From positions 1-29,983 of the forward strand of contig JAHLWJ010000013.1 of NCBI GenBank assembly GCA_019057975.1: a stretch of DNA of 29,983 bases. Reading direction: 5' to 3'. This stretch comes from Promethearchaeota archaeon. GTDB taxonomy: Archaea; Asgardarchaeota; Lokiarchaeia; Sigynarchaeales; SOKP01. Position 1 is the first letter of the stretch. Each line of letters begins with the position of its first letter. Below the pieces are notes generated by a model. It worked only from the letters and a program-made list of their open reading frames with translations, had not been told where the DNA came from and did not search any database. The position numbers and the translations under genes are program-made. Below are positions 1 to 7,520 of the stretch, piece after piece.

Positions 1-276
1 ATGGAAGAAAATCTAACAAATAATGAATTTCGTAAATTTCTTATACGAAAACTATTAGCCATTTGTCCAGTATGCCAAAAAAAAATCTACGGCAAAGATA
101 TTGACATATTGAATATTGACGCATCCAAAATAAATCATTGGCCTTTAAGATATATTCATTGTCATACAAGTAATAATGTACCCTTACATGCTTTAACACT
201 TTATCTTGACTCTGGTTTTTCCGTCAGGGGAAATGAAGTGTCAAATTTTATAAAAATTGAATACCAAGAAAAATAA
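1..276 (+). CDS. Small zinc-binding hypothetical protein (possibly 5'-truncated by window edge)
   Basis: A 91-residue reading frame opens with ATG at the first base of the window, so the true start may lie further upstream. The protein has a Cys-x2-Cys pair near residues 22-25 (CPVC) and a His-rich second half around residues 46-62 (NHW, IHCH, LHAL), which together could bind one zinc ion. The tail (LTLYLDSGFSVRGNE) looks like a short beta-strand motif. It matches no family I can name with confidence. The gene converges on the RING-type coiled-coil gene, with only about 10 bases between the two stop codons. A zinc-binding role is inferred from Cys/His spacing alone. Confidence 0.6.
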   Translation: MEENLTNNEFRKFLIRKLLAICPVCQKKIYGKDIDILNIDASKINHWPLRYIHCHTSNNVPLHALTLYLDSGFSVRGNEVSNFIKIEYQEK

Positions 277-286
277 CTTAATATTT

Positions 287-2398
287 TTATAATTCTTGGT
301 CTTCTTGACCTTCAAATAAGTTTGAATGAGGCTCAAGAAAGTTATTTTGACACATTGGGCACGAATTATATTTTGAAAGCCAAAATGCAACACAAAGATA
401 ATGGTATGTACTTCCACAGAAAGGACAAGTAATAACTTGACCCTTAGCAAAATTAATATACTTATGGCAAACCGTGCATTGTACTTCTGAATCTAAAATT
501 CCTTTGCTCAATTTTACTCGATTCGCCAAAATCTTCTCTAATTTTGATAATTCTATTTGATAAAGTCCAAGAGAGCTATTTAAATGATTGATCTTTGAAT
601 TTATTTCAGATATTCGTTCTCTTAACTCATCCTCAGTTAATTTTTCTGCAAGGAATGCTGATAACGCAAAATTTAGCGGTAGTTCTTCAAAATTTTCAGT
701 TTGTTCAGAAATTTCAGTAATGGTCGCAAATAAAAATCCTTCTTTATCAAGCAATTCCTTAAAACTTTTAAATAACTTGTTTATCAGAAGAGATATAAGA
801 AAAGTTAATTGCTGTCTTTTACGATTAAAATTTTCTTCCCATAATTTTATTATTTGGTATATATCAATGTCTTGAGTCTTTTCAGAATCAAGTTTTTTAA
901 ATACTTCATCTTTTATTTTCTGAATTTTTGCACTATATCGGTTCAGAATCTCCCTAATTTGTTTTAGTTGAGGAAATTCTTCCTTAATTATTATTGATGT
1001 TTCATCTTCATATGTTCTGATTAGTTCATTAAGTTCTGATATTTTTTCCTTGATAAATTTTCTAATATTTACTCTAACATCTTCATCTTTGACAGTTTTG
1101 ATGAAAGATAAATATTCATTTTTTCTACGATATATTTCAGATGATACATTTGTAAAAATCTTCCTATATGATTCTGTTATACTATTATATGGTACAAGAA
1201 AATTTTCTAAGGTTAAAACCCAATCTTCGATTTCCTGAATTTTTGAATAAAAATTATCTATTTTTGTATAATAAAAGTCTGCTATCTTCTCGAATTCTTC
1301 GGTTTCAGTATCATCGTGTATCTTTTCCTGGAATTTCTTTTCCAATCCTAGAATATAGTAATCTACTAATTTAGGAACAAAGACCCCAATTTTCTCATCC
1401 TTTAACGTTTTGAGTTCGATATCTACATGTTTATCTTTTAAATTGAAATCCTCAATTTCTCCTATAATATCTTGGAATTTTTCTAATATTAACTCCTTAA
1501 GAAGGGGTTTTATGAAATGTTTGAGATTTTGTATAATTTCTTTCCTTTCAAGAATGTTTATAAACTCATCCCCTTGATATTCTTCAATGATCTTATTAAA
1601 ATTTAAGAGATAAGTTAAATCAGAATAGAACTTGACTTTTTTTTCATCTGTTGATAAAAAAAATTGATAAAGCTCATCAAAATGAAATGTTAATAGAAAT
1701 TCTTGCTTATCCTTTTTTCTTTTTTTAAATACTTCATTTAAGCTTTTAATAAAGATATATAACTCTTTAATCTCATTCCAATTTTCCAAAGCTTCTGGAA
1801 TTTCATTTAATTTAAAGTTTAAATTTTTAATTTTGTTTATTTCAGTCCATAAATAAAGTTGATCATCATAAAGATTCTGAGTTTCTTTTAATGAAGTTAT
1901 TATCTTAGACGCAATATCATTACTTTGGCGAAGTAAGTCAAGTATATTTGATAATAAATTGTTTAAAATTACGTTACCATTTTTAATTAAACGTTTTATG
2001 TTAGAACAATTTGAATTTAAATTTTGTAAATTGTTTATTATTTGATTCAATTCCGTTAGAATCCTGGATTTTAAATGATAATAATACTTATAATTGAGTT
2101 CTACCTCAGAACTGATTATATACACATTTAAGAAAGCGGTTATTTCTTCTAAATACTTAGAATATGAATTCAAAATAGGAGATGATAAATTTAACTTCAA
2201 TTCAATAAATTCAGTAATTTCTGAATCCTCAGCATTTTTTGATTTAAGTTTTGTTAACGTACCTTTAATCTCGAGAATTTCCTCCTTAGTAAAGGTTCTT
2301 ACTTCTCTAGTATCATTGAAGGTGTTATTGGTTAAATTCAAAATTATTTTACCCGCGATGTGGATTCTAATACATAATAAATGGAAAAAATCATACAA
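287..2398 (-). CDS. Long coiled-coil protein with C-terminal RING/PHD-type (C4HC3) zinc finger
   Basis: A 703-aa protein, mostly Leu/Lys/Glu/Ile-rich helix that should form extended coiled coils from about residue 35 to 635. It ends in a compact zinc finger: C641-x2-C644-x13-C658-x2-C661-x4-H666-x2-C669-x10-C680-x2-C683. This is the eight-ligand cross-brace order of RING-variant and PHD fingers. The segment H-x2-C-x3-W-L ending in CPMC is particularly RING-like. RING domains usually recruit E2 enzymes, and Asgard archaea are known to carry ubiquitin systems, so an E3-like role is a reasonable inference but unproven. It follows the proteasome beta-like gene on the same strand by about 58 bases, suggesting co-transcription. 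The longest frame starts with TTG at 2398; a second TTG at 2341 gives a more typical hydrophilic N-terminus and may be the real start. Confidence 0.8.
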   Translation of the reverse strand: MYDFFHLLCIRIHIAGKIILNLTNNTFNDTREVRTFTKEEILEIKGTLTKLKSKNAEDSEITEFIELKLNLSSPILNSYSKYLEEITAFLNVYIISSEVELNYKYYYHLKSRILTELNQIINNLQNLNSNCSNIKRLIKNGNVILNNLLSNILDLLRQSNDIASKIITSLKETQNLYDDQLYLWTEINKIKNLNFKLNEIPEALENWNEIKELYIFIKSLNEVFKKRKKDKQEFLLTFHFDELYQFFLSTDEKKVKFYSDLTYLLNFNKIIEEYQGDEFINILERKEIIQNLKHFIKPLLKELILEKFQDIIGEIEDFNLKDKHVDIELKTLKDEKIGVFVPKLVDYYILGLEKKFQEKIHDDTETEEFEKIADFYYTKIDNFYSKIQEIEDWVLTLENFLVPYNSITESYRKIFTNVSSEIYRRKNEYLSFIKTVKDEDVRVNIRKFIKEKISELNELIRTYEDETSIIIKEEFPQLKQIREILNRYSAKIQKIKDEVFKKLDSEKTQDIDIYQIIKLWEENFNRKRQQLTFLISLLINKLFKSFKELLDKEGFLFATITEISEQTENFEELPLNFALSAFLAEKLTEDELRERISEINSKINHLNSSLGLYQIELSKLEKILANRVKLSKGILDSEVQCTVCHKYINFAKGQVITCPFCGSTYHYLCVAFWLSKYNSCPMCQNNFLEPHSNLFEGQEDQEL

Positions 2399-2456
2399 TA
2401 AATTATTAATGATTATTAAGTAAGATATTAAATTTTAAGAAAAAGAGCTGTGAAAG

Positions 2457-3074
2457 TTATTCACCTAATTCTTTGACCTCTAAATACTTCTCTTTTGCTC
2501 CATCCTTCGTTATTGTCAAAATATCAATACCATTACCAGACATTACATCCCGTGAAATCGAATTCCTTATTGCTTTTTCTACTAATTTTTCGCCAGCAGC
2601 AACGGTCATACCAGGTTTATATTCAGCTTCTAAAATGCCGATTGACAACAACATTCCAGTTCCAATAGTTCCATAATCATCTGGCATTAAACTCCCAATC
2701 GCATCTAGTGTATATAATTCAGGACCACCTATATCCATACCAGCAACAACCAAATTGGTGTACAATGGCATCATTTTCCTTGAATATAAATAGTTAGATG
2801 CCATTTTTCCCATACTTTTGGTTGAAATTCGTTCACCTGCGTCTAATATGTACAGGTTTGCTTGCGCTCGGAGGATTTTTACAAGAATTTGAAAATCCCC
2901 AATTAATCCATAAGCGGCCATTCCAATATATTCAGTTATTTTAAACACTTTTCTTGTTGATTTGTTTGTAACTGTATATCCCCAAGTTGCCCGTCGGTCA
3001 TTTCCAAGAACAACACCGTCCTTACATTTGATAGCTACACCACACGCGCCAGGAACCATAATTTGCTGAGCCAT
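2457..3074 (-). CDS. psmB: Proteasome beta-type subunit lacking the catalytic Thr1 (probably inactive)
   Basis: A 205-aa Ntn-fold protein that aligns along its length with archaeal and eukaryotic 20S beta subunits (KCKDGVVLGNDRRAT, the GLIGD segment, SRDVMSGNGID). Registering on the invariant Asp17 (D26 here) and Lys33 (K42) places the maturation glycine at G9 and position 1 at A10, followed by C11. The nucleophile threonine is therefore replaced by alanine. Asp166 (D176) and Ser169 (S179) equivalents are present, and position 129 is Thr139. The prepeptide is only nine residues, recalling non-catalytic eukaryotic beta subunits. It should sit in the beta ring as a structural subunit beside an active paralog encoded elsewhere. 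The alternative is that Cys11 acts as the nucleophile. It is upstream of, and co-directional with, the RING-type gene. A TATA-like element lies near 3119-3127. Confidence 0.92.
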   Translation of the reverse strand: MAQQIMVPGACGVAIKCKDGVVLGNDRRATWGYTVTNKSTRKVFKITEYIGMAAYGLIGDFQILVKILRAQANLYILDAGERISTKSMGKMASNYLYSRKMMPLYTNLVVAGMDIGGPELYTLDAIGSLMPDDYGTIGTGMLLSIGILEAEYKPGMTVAAGEKLVEKAIRNSISRDVMSGNGIDILTITKDGAKEKYLEVKELGE

Positions 3075-3115
3075 AAAATATTCACTTATAATTATTGAAT
3101 TATTATGTTTATTTT

Positions 3116-3128
3116 GTAATTATAAATA
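3116..3128 (-). promoter_or_regulatory. Probable TATA box for the proteasome beta-like gene
   Basis: Read on the minus strand, the stretch is TTTATTTATAA-like and lies about 45-50 bases upstream of the ATG at 3074. That is consistent with an archaeal TATA box giving a short leader. No Shine-Dalgarno sequence is visible before this ATG. The genome is so AT-rich that similar strings occur by chance, hence the low confidence. Confidence 0.35.
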
Positions 3129-3660
3129 AACAGAACTAATTAAAATTTTTCTTTTAAATTATAATTTTCAACATTCTACGTTTTACGTACCAGAACTAAA
3201 TTCTGATTCAATATATCTTATTTTTCATATTTCAATTAATCATATGATCTCTAGATTGCAACTAATTTTTACTTTTTAGTTCAGTTATGATATAATGTTT
3301 ATGATCACACAAATAATCATATGACATTTGATAGGGATTGTTAAGTTCAATTAAAAATTTTTTAGTTCTCCTCTAAACCATAAATAAATAATATTTATAG
3401 AAATTTTACTCAGTTTTATCATTTGAATTATTGTGTTGTACAAAAAAATTAATTCATATTTTTTCAATGATTATCGCGTATATGATCACATAATTAATAA
3501 TATCCCACTCAATTGGGATTGTTAAGTTCAATTAAAATTTTTTTAATTCCCCATTAAATTATAGTAAAACCAATCTTAACAACCAATTAACCAATATTGG
3601 AATCCGAACCATTGTGATTCTAAAAAAATTAATTCATATTTTTTCAATGATCAACCATGG
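3119..3660. repeat. Diverged ~181-bp tandem repeats in the psmB-histone intergenic region
   Basis: Two clear units, about 3300-3480 and 3481-3660, share three blocks at the same spacing: TATGATCACA at each unit start, GGGATTGTTAAGTTCAATTA (3334 and 3515), and AATTAATTCATATTTTTTCA (3449 and 3629). The block offsets are 180-181 bases. Sequence between the blocks has diverged. A third, weaker copy appears to precede them (3119-3299), with CTAATTAAAATTTTTC and TTTTTCATATTTCAATTAAT at similar relative positions. The second unit carries the short inverted repeat ATCCCA/TGGGAT (3502-3519). No coding frame is visible. This explains most of the otherwise gene-free 800-base divergent region between the proteasome and histone genes. 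Confidence 0.7.
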
Positions 3661-3756
3661 GATGATCATGGGTGATGACTCTTTAATTAAAACCTCAATT
3701 TTTTGTCGTGATTTTTTTTTAATTTAACTGTTCATATTCTGCTGATTTTGTCATAA

Positions 3757-3768
3757 CATTTAAATAAC
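3757..3768 (+). promoter_or_regulatory. Probable TATA box for the histone gene
   Basis: CATTTAAATAAC is a good archaeal TATA-like element, about 105 bases upstream of the histone ATG. It would place transcription start near 3790 and give an 80-base AT-rich leader that includes a TTTAAATTTAAA-like stretch near 3830-3857. A second possible TATA-like string within that leader cannot be excluded. Confidence 0.35.
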
Positions 3769-3858
3769 TCTTCAGATATATTATTATCTAAGACACTTTA
3801 AAAATAAACAACAAAAAAATTAAAAACTTAAATTTTAAAATTTAAATTTAAAAATTTT

Positions 3859-3864
3859 GGAGGA
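3859..3864 (+). promoter_or_regulatory. Shine-Dalgarno site of the histone gene
   Basis: GGAGGA lies 7 bases before the histone ATG at 3872. It is one of the strongest ribosome-binding sites in the window and fits an abundantly made protein. Confidence 0.75.
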
Positions 3865-3871
3865 ATAAAAA

Positions 3872-4090
3872 ATGGCTAAAAAGAAACATTCTTTCGCATG
3901 GAGCCCAATTCGTAGATTAATGAAGCAACAGGGTGCCAGCATAGTAGCTCGAAATGCAGTTGATTTATTAATTGATCATTTAGAAAAAACCGCAACTGCT
4001 TTGACTGAACAAGCAAGAACATTCACTATGCATGCGAATAGAAAAAAGATAACAAAGAACGACCTACTCTTATCAATCAAATATAAGTAA
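3872..4090 (+). CDS. Archaeal histone (single histone-fold protein)
   Basis: A 72-aa basic protein with one histone fold: a short first helix (SPIRRLMKQQG), a long central helix (ARNAVDLLIDHLEKTATALTEQARTFTMHA), then the loop and last helix with the typical RKKITKNDLLLSI ending. The length matches tail-less archaeal histones of the HMf type, with a slightly extended basic N-terminus (MAKKKHSF). It dimerises and wraps DNA. A strong GGAGGA ribosome-binding site fixes the start. It is transcribed alone, away from the proteasome gene. The R-K-K-I-T-x-x-D motif near residues 57-64 corresponds to the conserved R-T pair and C-terminal Asp of histone folds. Confidence 0.95.
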   Translation: MAKKKHSFAWSPIRRLMKQQGASIVARNAVDLLIDHLEKTATALTEQARTFTMHANRKKITKNDLLLSIKYK

Positions 4091-4123
4091 AAGAACATCT
4101 GATGGATAAGACAAACAATTAAA

Positions 4124-4148
4124 TATTTTCCTTTTTCTCTTTATTTCT
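4124..4148 (+). terminator. T-rich transcription terminator after the histone gene
   Basis: A run of T-rich blocks (TTTTCCTTTTTCTCTTTATT) lies 35-58 bases after the histone stop. Archaeal RNA polymerase terminates on such oligo-T tracts without a hairpin. The assignment rests on composition and position only. Confidence 0.4.
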
Positions 4149-4333
4149 ATAATAATTTATGAAAATTTTATACTGGTAATTTATACTCTTAGTTATGGAT
4201 TTGTATTAAAATATAGATTAGATTGATATTGGAGTTTAAAAACTTTAATAAGAATCTAATAATATACCGTAATCTATATTTTCTTTCTATGATTATTTAA
4301 AATATACTCCAAAGAATTGAATAAATATTAAAA

Positions 4334-4963
4334 ATGACTAAAACTAATGAAATTTTAGCAAATGGTGAAGCAAAGAGAGTTCTTTTTCAGTCAATGGAAT
4401 TAATTATGAATAATATTGAAGCTAACATTAACCACTTAGATAAAAATTTCAAGTATACCCAAAAATTTATAAATTTAGTTCATGATGGTTTAATAAATAA
4501 ACGGAGGTTTTTCTTATTAGCCTCAGGAAGAAGTGCCTTCATATTGCAATGCTTTGCCACAAGGTTAGTTCATTTAGGGGCAGAAGTTCACATAGTAACG
4601 AATCTTGCGAGTATGCCCGCGCTCCGAAAGAAAGATATTTTAATTGTATTATCTGGTTCTGGTACAACAAGTATAGTTGTAAGTTTATTAAATAATTATG
4701 TGAATTCAATTAAACCTTATGGAATAATAACTATTACATCGCATCCAGAAACCGTTATTGGGCGACTGGGAGACATAACTATTAAATTAAAAGGTAGAAC
4801 TAAAAGAGATACAGCTGTGGGTGATACTGCGGTTCTTGCACCTGAAGGAACTATGTTTGAAATTGCTGCATTTGCCTATTTGGATGCTGTTATTGCAGAG
4901 TTAGCTATTAAGATGGGAAAAACTAATGAAGAAATGCTAGAAAAACATTCACAAGCTACATAA
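4334..4963 (+). CDS. hxlB: 6-phospho-3-hexuloisomerase (SIS-domain sugar isomerase)
   Basis: A 209-aa single SIS-domain protein. Family marks are LLASGRSAFILQCFATRLVHLG (62-82, the first phosphosugar loop), VLSGSGTTS (105-113, the second phosphate loop) and the C-terminal LAPEGTMFEIAAFAYLDAVIAEL (168-190) with the likely catalytic glutamate. Length and motif order match archaeal PHI (HxlB), which interconverts 3-hexulose-6-phosphate and fructose-6-phosphate. In archaea this enzyme serves the reversed ribulose-monophosphate pathway that makes pentoses, or formaldehyde fixation. Its usual partner, hexulose-6-phosphate synthase, is not in this window. The region from the histone stop to this start holds no other gene. 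Confidence 0.85.
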   Translation: MTKTNEILANGEAKRVLFQSMELIMNNIEANINHLDKNFKYTQKFINLVHDGLINKRRFFLLASGRSAFILQCFATRLVHLGAEVHIVTNLASMPALRKKDILIVLSGSGTTSIVVSLLNNYVNSIKPYGIITITSHPETVIGRLGDITIKLKGRTKRDTAVGDTAVLAPEGTMFEIAAFAYLDAVIAELAIKMGKTNEEMLEKHSQAT

Positions 4964-5019
4964 TCATTTTTGCTTGTTTTCTTGCTCTTTCCCTTAGAAC
5001 AGAAATAACTCAACTAACA

Positions 5020-5086
5020 TGCGCCGATTTATAGTGTTTTTACGAGAATTATCAATTCGATGAGTAGAAATCTCCAAATCGGCGCA
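5020..5086. repeat. GC-rich 11-bp perfect inverted repeat between converging genes
   Basis: TGCGCCGATTT (5020-5030) and AAATCGGCGCA (5076-5086) are perfect reverse complements separated by 45 bases. The interval holds a smaller inverted repeat, GAATT/AATTC (5046-5058). The GC-rich arms stand out in this AT-rich sequence. It sits between the converging ends of hxlB and the pantothenate kinase gene. It could therefore act as a two-way terminator, be a structured RNA, or be a miniature mobile element. No terminal direct duplication is evident. Confidence 0.6.
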
Positions 5087-5090
5087 CACT

Positions 5091-5960
5091 TTATAAACAG
5101 AGAGCGCCAATTGCAGCGCAAAATTCAGAATTCTTTAAAAACACTGCTTTTTTTCTATTAACTTTACACATTATGGATAAAATTTTCTTTACAATCTTGT
5201 TTTCTCTTAAAAAGCCACCGCAGAAAACGATTGTAGAAATATCATTAGTATCAGCCATCAAGTTTGCAATCGTGCCTATATTTTCTCCAATCATGCATAT
5301 CAATGAATTAATAAAATCTTCTTTTTTTAAATTATTCATGTTATAATTTAGATCAATTTTCCCAAAGGTTGCTGCTGTATATTCTCTAAATAATAAATCA
5401 ACTCTATTATCATCAGGATCATAGATATCAGAGACTTTTAAATCAACGTTATATCTATTTCCACTTTTAGCTAAATTTAAGGCTTCTTGGAAATCATTTA
5501 AATTGAACAAGGCTTTAATAGTGCCCATAAAAAAGCCACCTCCCATAGCAGTACCTCCTAAGTGTTGAATTGAATCTTTTTTAGAAACCATAGAAGTTCC
5601 AGTTCCGATAGTCACGATTAATGATGGTGATACTTCTTTCCTTTTTTCTAATAAATGAAGTGTCTCAACTCCTTTAGCGTTAGCTTCAAATTCATTTACT
5701 AGTTTCGTTTCGTATTTTTTTGAATATGCCTGAAATAAGCTGAAACCTTTTCCTCCTGTGAAATTTATTTTTTTATAATGTTTTATTCTGGACCTTAAGG
5801 CGTCTTCTAAAGACCTTGACTCAGTTTGAGTAAGAAAGTATGAAAAATTTAATATCCCGCGTTCTAAATATGCTATTTTCGAAAGGCTCTGTCCCATATC
5901 AACACCAATTTTATCCTGTGGGATCTCGACATCCAAATTGTCTATTTTAATATTAAACAT
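5091..5960 (-). CDS. coaW: Type II pantothenate kinase-like protein
   Basis: A 289-aa ASKHA-fold kinase that resembles staphylococcal and eukaryotic type II pantothenate kinases. It shows the first phosphate loop IGVDMGQSLSKIAY (18-31), the catalytic-glutamate segment NEFEANAKG (89-97), the second phosphate loop TIGTGTS (117-123) with GGTAMGGG just after, NRYNVDLKVSDIY, the AATFG segment, and the C-terminal CGGFLREN and AIGALCL. It would phosphorylate pantothenate in CoA synthesis. This is notable because most archaea use pantoate kinase and phosphopantothenate synthetase instead. The GGT after the first Asp is GQS here. It converges on hxlB and is divergent from the DUF362 gene. Confidence 0.82.
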   Translation of the reverse strand: MFNIKIDNLDVEIPQDKIGVDMGQSLSKIAYLERGILNFSYFLTQTESRSLEDALRSRIKHYKKINFTGGKGFSLFQAYSKKYETKLVNEFEANAKGVETLHLLEKRKEVSPSLIVTIGTGTSMVSKKDSIQHLGGTAMGGGFFMGTIKALFNLNDFQEALNLAKSGNRYNVDLKVSDIYDPDDNRVDLLFREYTAATFGKIDLNYNMNNLKKEDFINSLICMIGENIGTIANLMADTNDISTIVFCGGFLRENKIVKKILSIMCKVNRKKAVFLKNSEFCAAIGALCL

Positions 5961-6043
5961 CTAATTCATCACTTAAATTAAAATTCAATTAATTCATTAT
6001 TTAATATTATTAATTTAATTAATGAGTTATGTAAATTATTTTC

Positions 6044-7516
6044 ATGAAAGAACAATCAGACATAAAGAACACAGAAGTAGCGATAGTTAAAGGGGATACA
6101 CCGAAAGAAACTGTTTTAAAGGGAATTGAAATACTTGGTGGGATCCATAAATTCATTGAGGAGGGAGATCAAGTCTTTATTAAATTTAATTTGTGTTTAC
6201 CTACTGGTTTTCCCACAAATACTAATTTTGATGTACTTGAATCATTAATAGCTTCTTGTAAAAAAGCTGGAGCTAGTAAAATATACGCAGGCAGTTTTCC
6301 CTTTAAAGGCATTTCAATTGATACAATTTCAAATTTGTTAAATTTAAAAGATTATTTTAGTAACATCGGAGCCGAATTAGTGTTTATAGATAATAGTAAT
6401 GTCTTTAAAGAGAAAAATTTTAAGAAAGATCAGTTGAATGAAATAAAAAATAAGTCTTTTTCAATGGTTACCATTAATGAAAAAGAATACCTCGTTCCAA
6501 AAATTATAACCGAATCAGATAAATTCATTATTGTGAATCAAGTCAATGTTAATCCTTTATTCAAATTGAATCTCTCTCTTTTAAATTCATATTCAATAGT
6601 TTCTCCAAAATATCAAGAAATTGGGAGCAATGAAAATCTAGACAATGATTATATTTCTTATGATCAATATAAAAACGATTTAATCTCAAACATTCTTGAT
6701 GTTTTTACTATTAAACAACCGAATTTGGTAATTAATGATTTTTTTTATTTATTAGAAAGTGCTGGACCTTATATTTATAGAGATTCTAACTTAAAAAAAA
6801 CAGGAATAGCCGTTATTGGGAATAATGCCGTGTCTGTTGATCTAATCACCTTAAAATTGTTGAATATTGATATTCAAGACTATGATTTAATTTTGGCAGC
6901 AAATCAAAGAGGGTTAGGTATTATAGATCCTCAGAAAATAAATCTTCTTGGTGAAAAAATCGAAGATAATAATATCATTATTGATTTATGTGTATCAAAA
7001 CTCAAAGACATTAATCTAAAGAACCTACTAGTAAATTCAGGCCGATTTTGTTCTGGATGTTATAAGCAGGCTTATCATCTGTTAAATTTTATGAAAACAT
7101 ATATGACAAAAGACTTGAAATATAATCCAAATAATGCCTTTTTGGTAGGTCAAAATCCTTTAGAACCAGAACATTTTAAGAATATATTGTTATTTGGGGA
7201 TTGTGCTATAAAAAGCACGAAAAATAGCAATTTTAGAATGATAGAAAAGATTTCAAAAAAAAATACTGCAAAACAGAAAAAATCTAAGAAATTACAAAAA
7301 TCAGGTTCTCAAAAAAAGGAAAAAATTAAGGTAAAAACAAATAAAAAAATATTGGAGTTACCAGGATGTCCACCTGATATCTTAGATTGTTTAGAATTAC
7401 TAATTAAGTACTACGGAAAGAGCAACCTTCCAAATTTATCTTTTTTTAGGAAAATATTGGAAATAATAGTTAATCCGAAAGAAAAAGAAAACCTTAGAGT
7501 GATGGGGGTTATTTAG
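6044..7516 (+). CDS. DUF362-family protein with Cys motifs
   Basis: A 490-aa protein. Residues 10-340 follow the DUF362 pattern: an N-terminal VAIVKGDTPKETVLKGIE segment, VFIKFNLCLPTGFPTNTN (metal/substrate-like loop), a central SDKFIIVNQVNVNP segment, and a late NNAVSVDLITLKLL helix. DUF362 proteins often couple to iron-sulfur clusters. Here there is no ferredoxin insert, but the C-terminal part has CSGCYKQ (about 337), GDCA and PGCPPDILDC, which may bind metal. A Lys-rich linker lies near residues 400-435. The function is unknown. It is followed after only four bases by the next gene, so the two form an operon. Confidence 0.75.
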   Translation: MKEQSDIKNTEVAIVKGDTPKETVLKGIEILGGIHKFIEEGDQVFIKFNLCLPTGFPTNTNFDVLESLIASCKKAGASKIYAGSFPFKGISIDTISNLLNLKDYFSNIGAELVFIDNSNVFKEKNFKKDQLNEIKNKSFSMVTINEKEYLVPKIITESDKFIIVNQVNVNPLFKLNLSLLNSYSIVSPKYQEIGSNENLDNDYISYDQYKNDLISNILDVFTIKQPNLVINDFFYLLESAGPYIYRDSNLKKTGIAVIGNNAVSVDLITLKLLNIDIQDYDLILAANQRGLGIIDPQKINLLGEKIEDNNIIIDLCVSKLKDINLKNLLVNSGRFCSGCYKQAYHLLNFMKTYMTKDLKYNPNNAFLVGQNPLEPEHFKNILLFGDCAIKSTKNSNFRMIEKISKKNTAKQKKSKKLQKSGSQKKEKIKVKTNKKILELPGCPPDILDCLELLIKYYGKSNLPNLSFFRKILEIIVNPKEKENLRVMGVI

Positions 7517-7520
7517 AAAA

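Noticed and set aside
588..875. Small plus-strand frame opposite the RING-type gene
   Set aside because: It lies wholly inside a convincing coding gene on the other strand and has no ribosome-binding site or recognisable motif.
3300..3660. CRISPR array
   Set aside because: The period is about 181 bases with only two to three diverged units, no short conserved repeats with unique spacers, and no cas genes.
5020..5086. C/D-box guide RNA or tRNA
   Set aside because: No proper C (RTGATGA) and D (CTGA) box pair, and the hairpin pattern does not form a cloverleaf.
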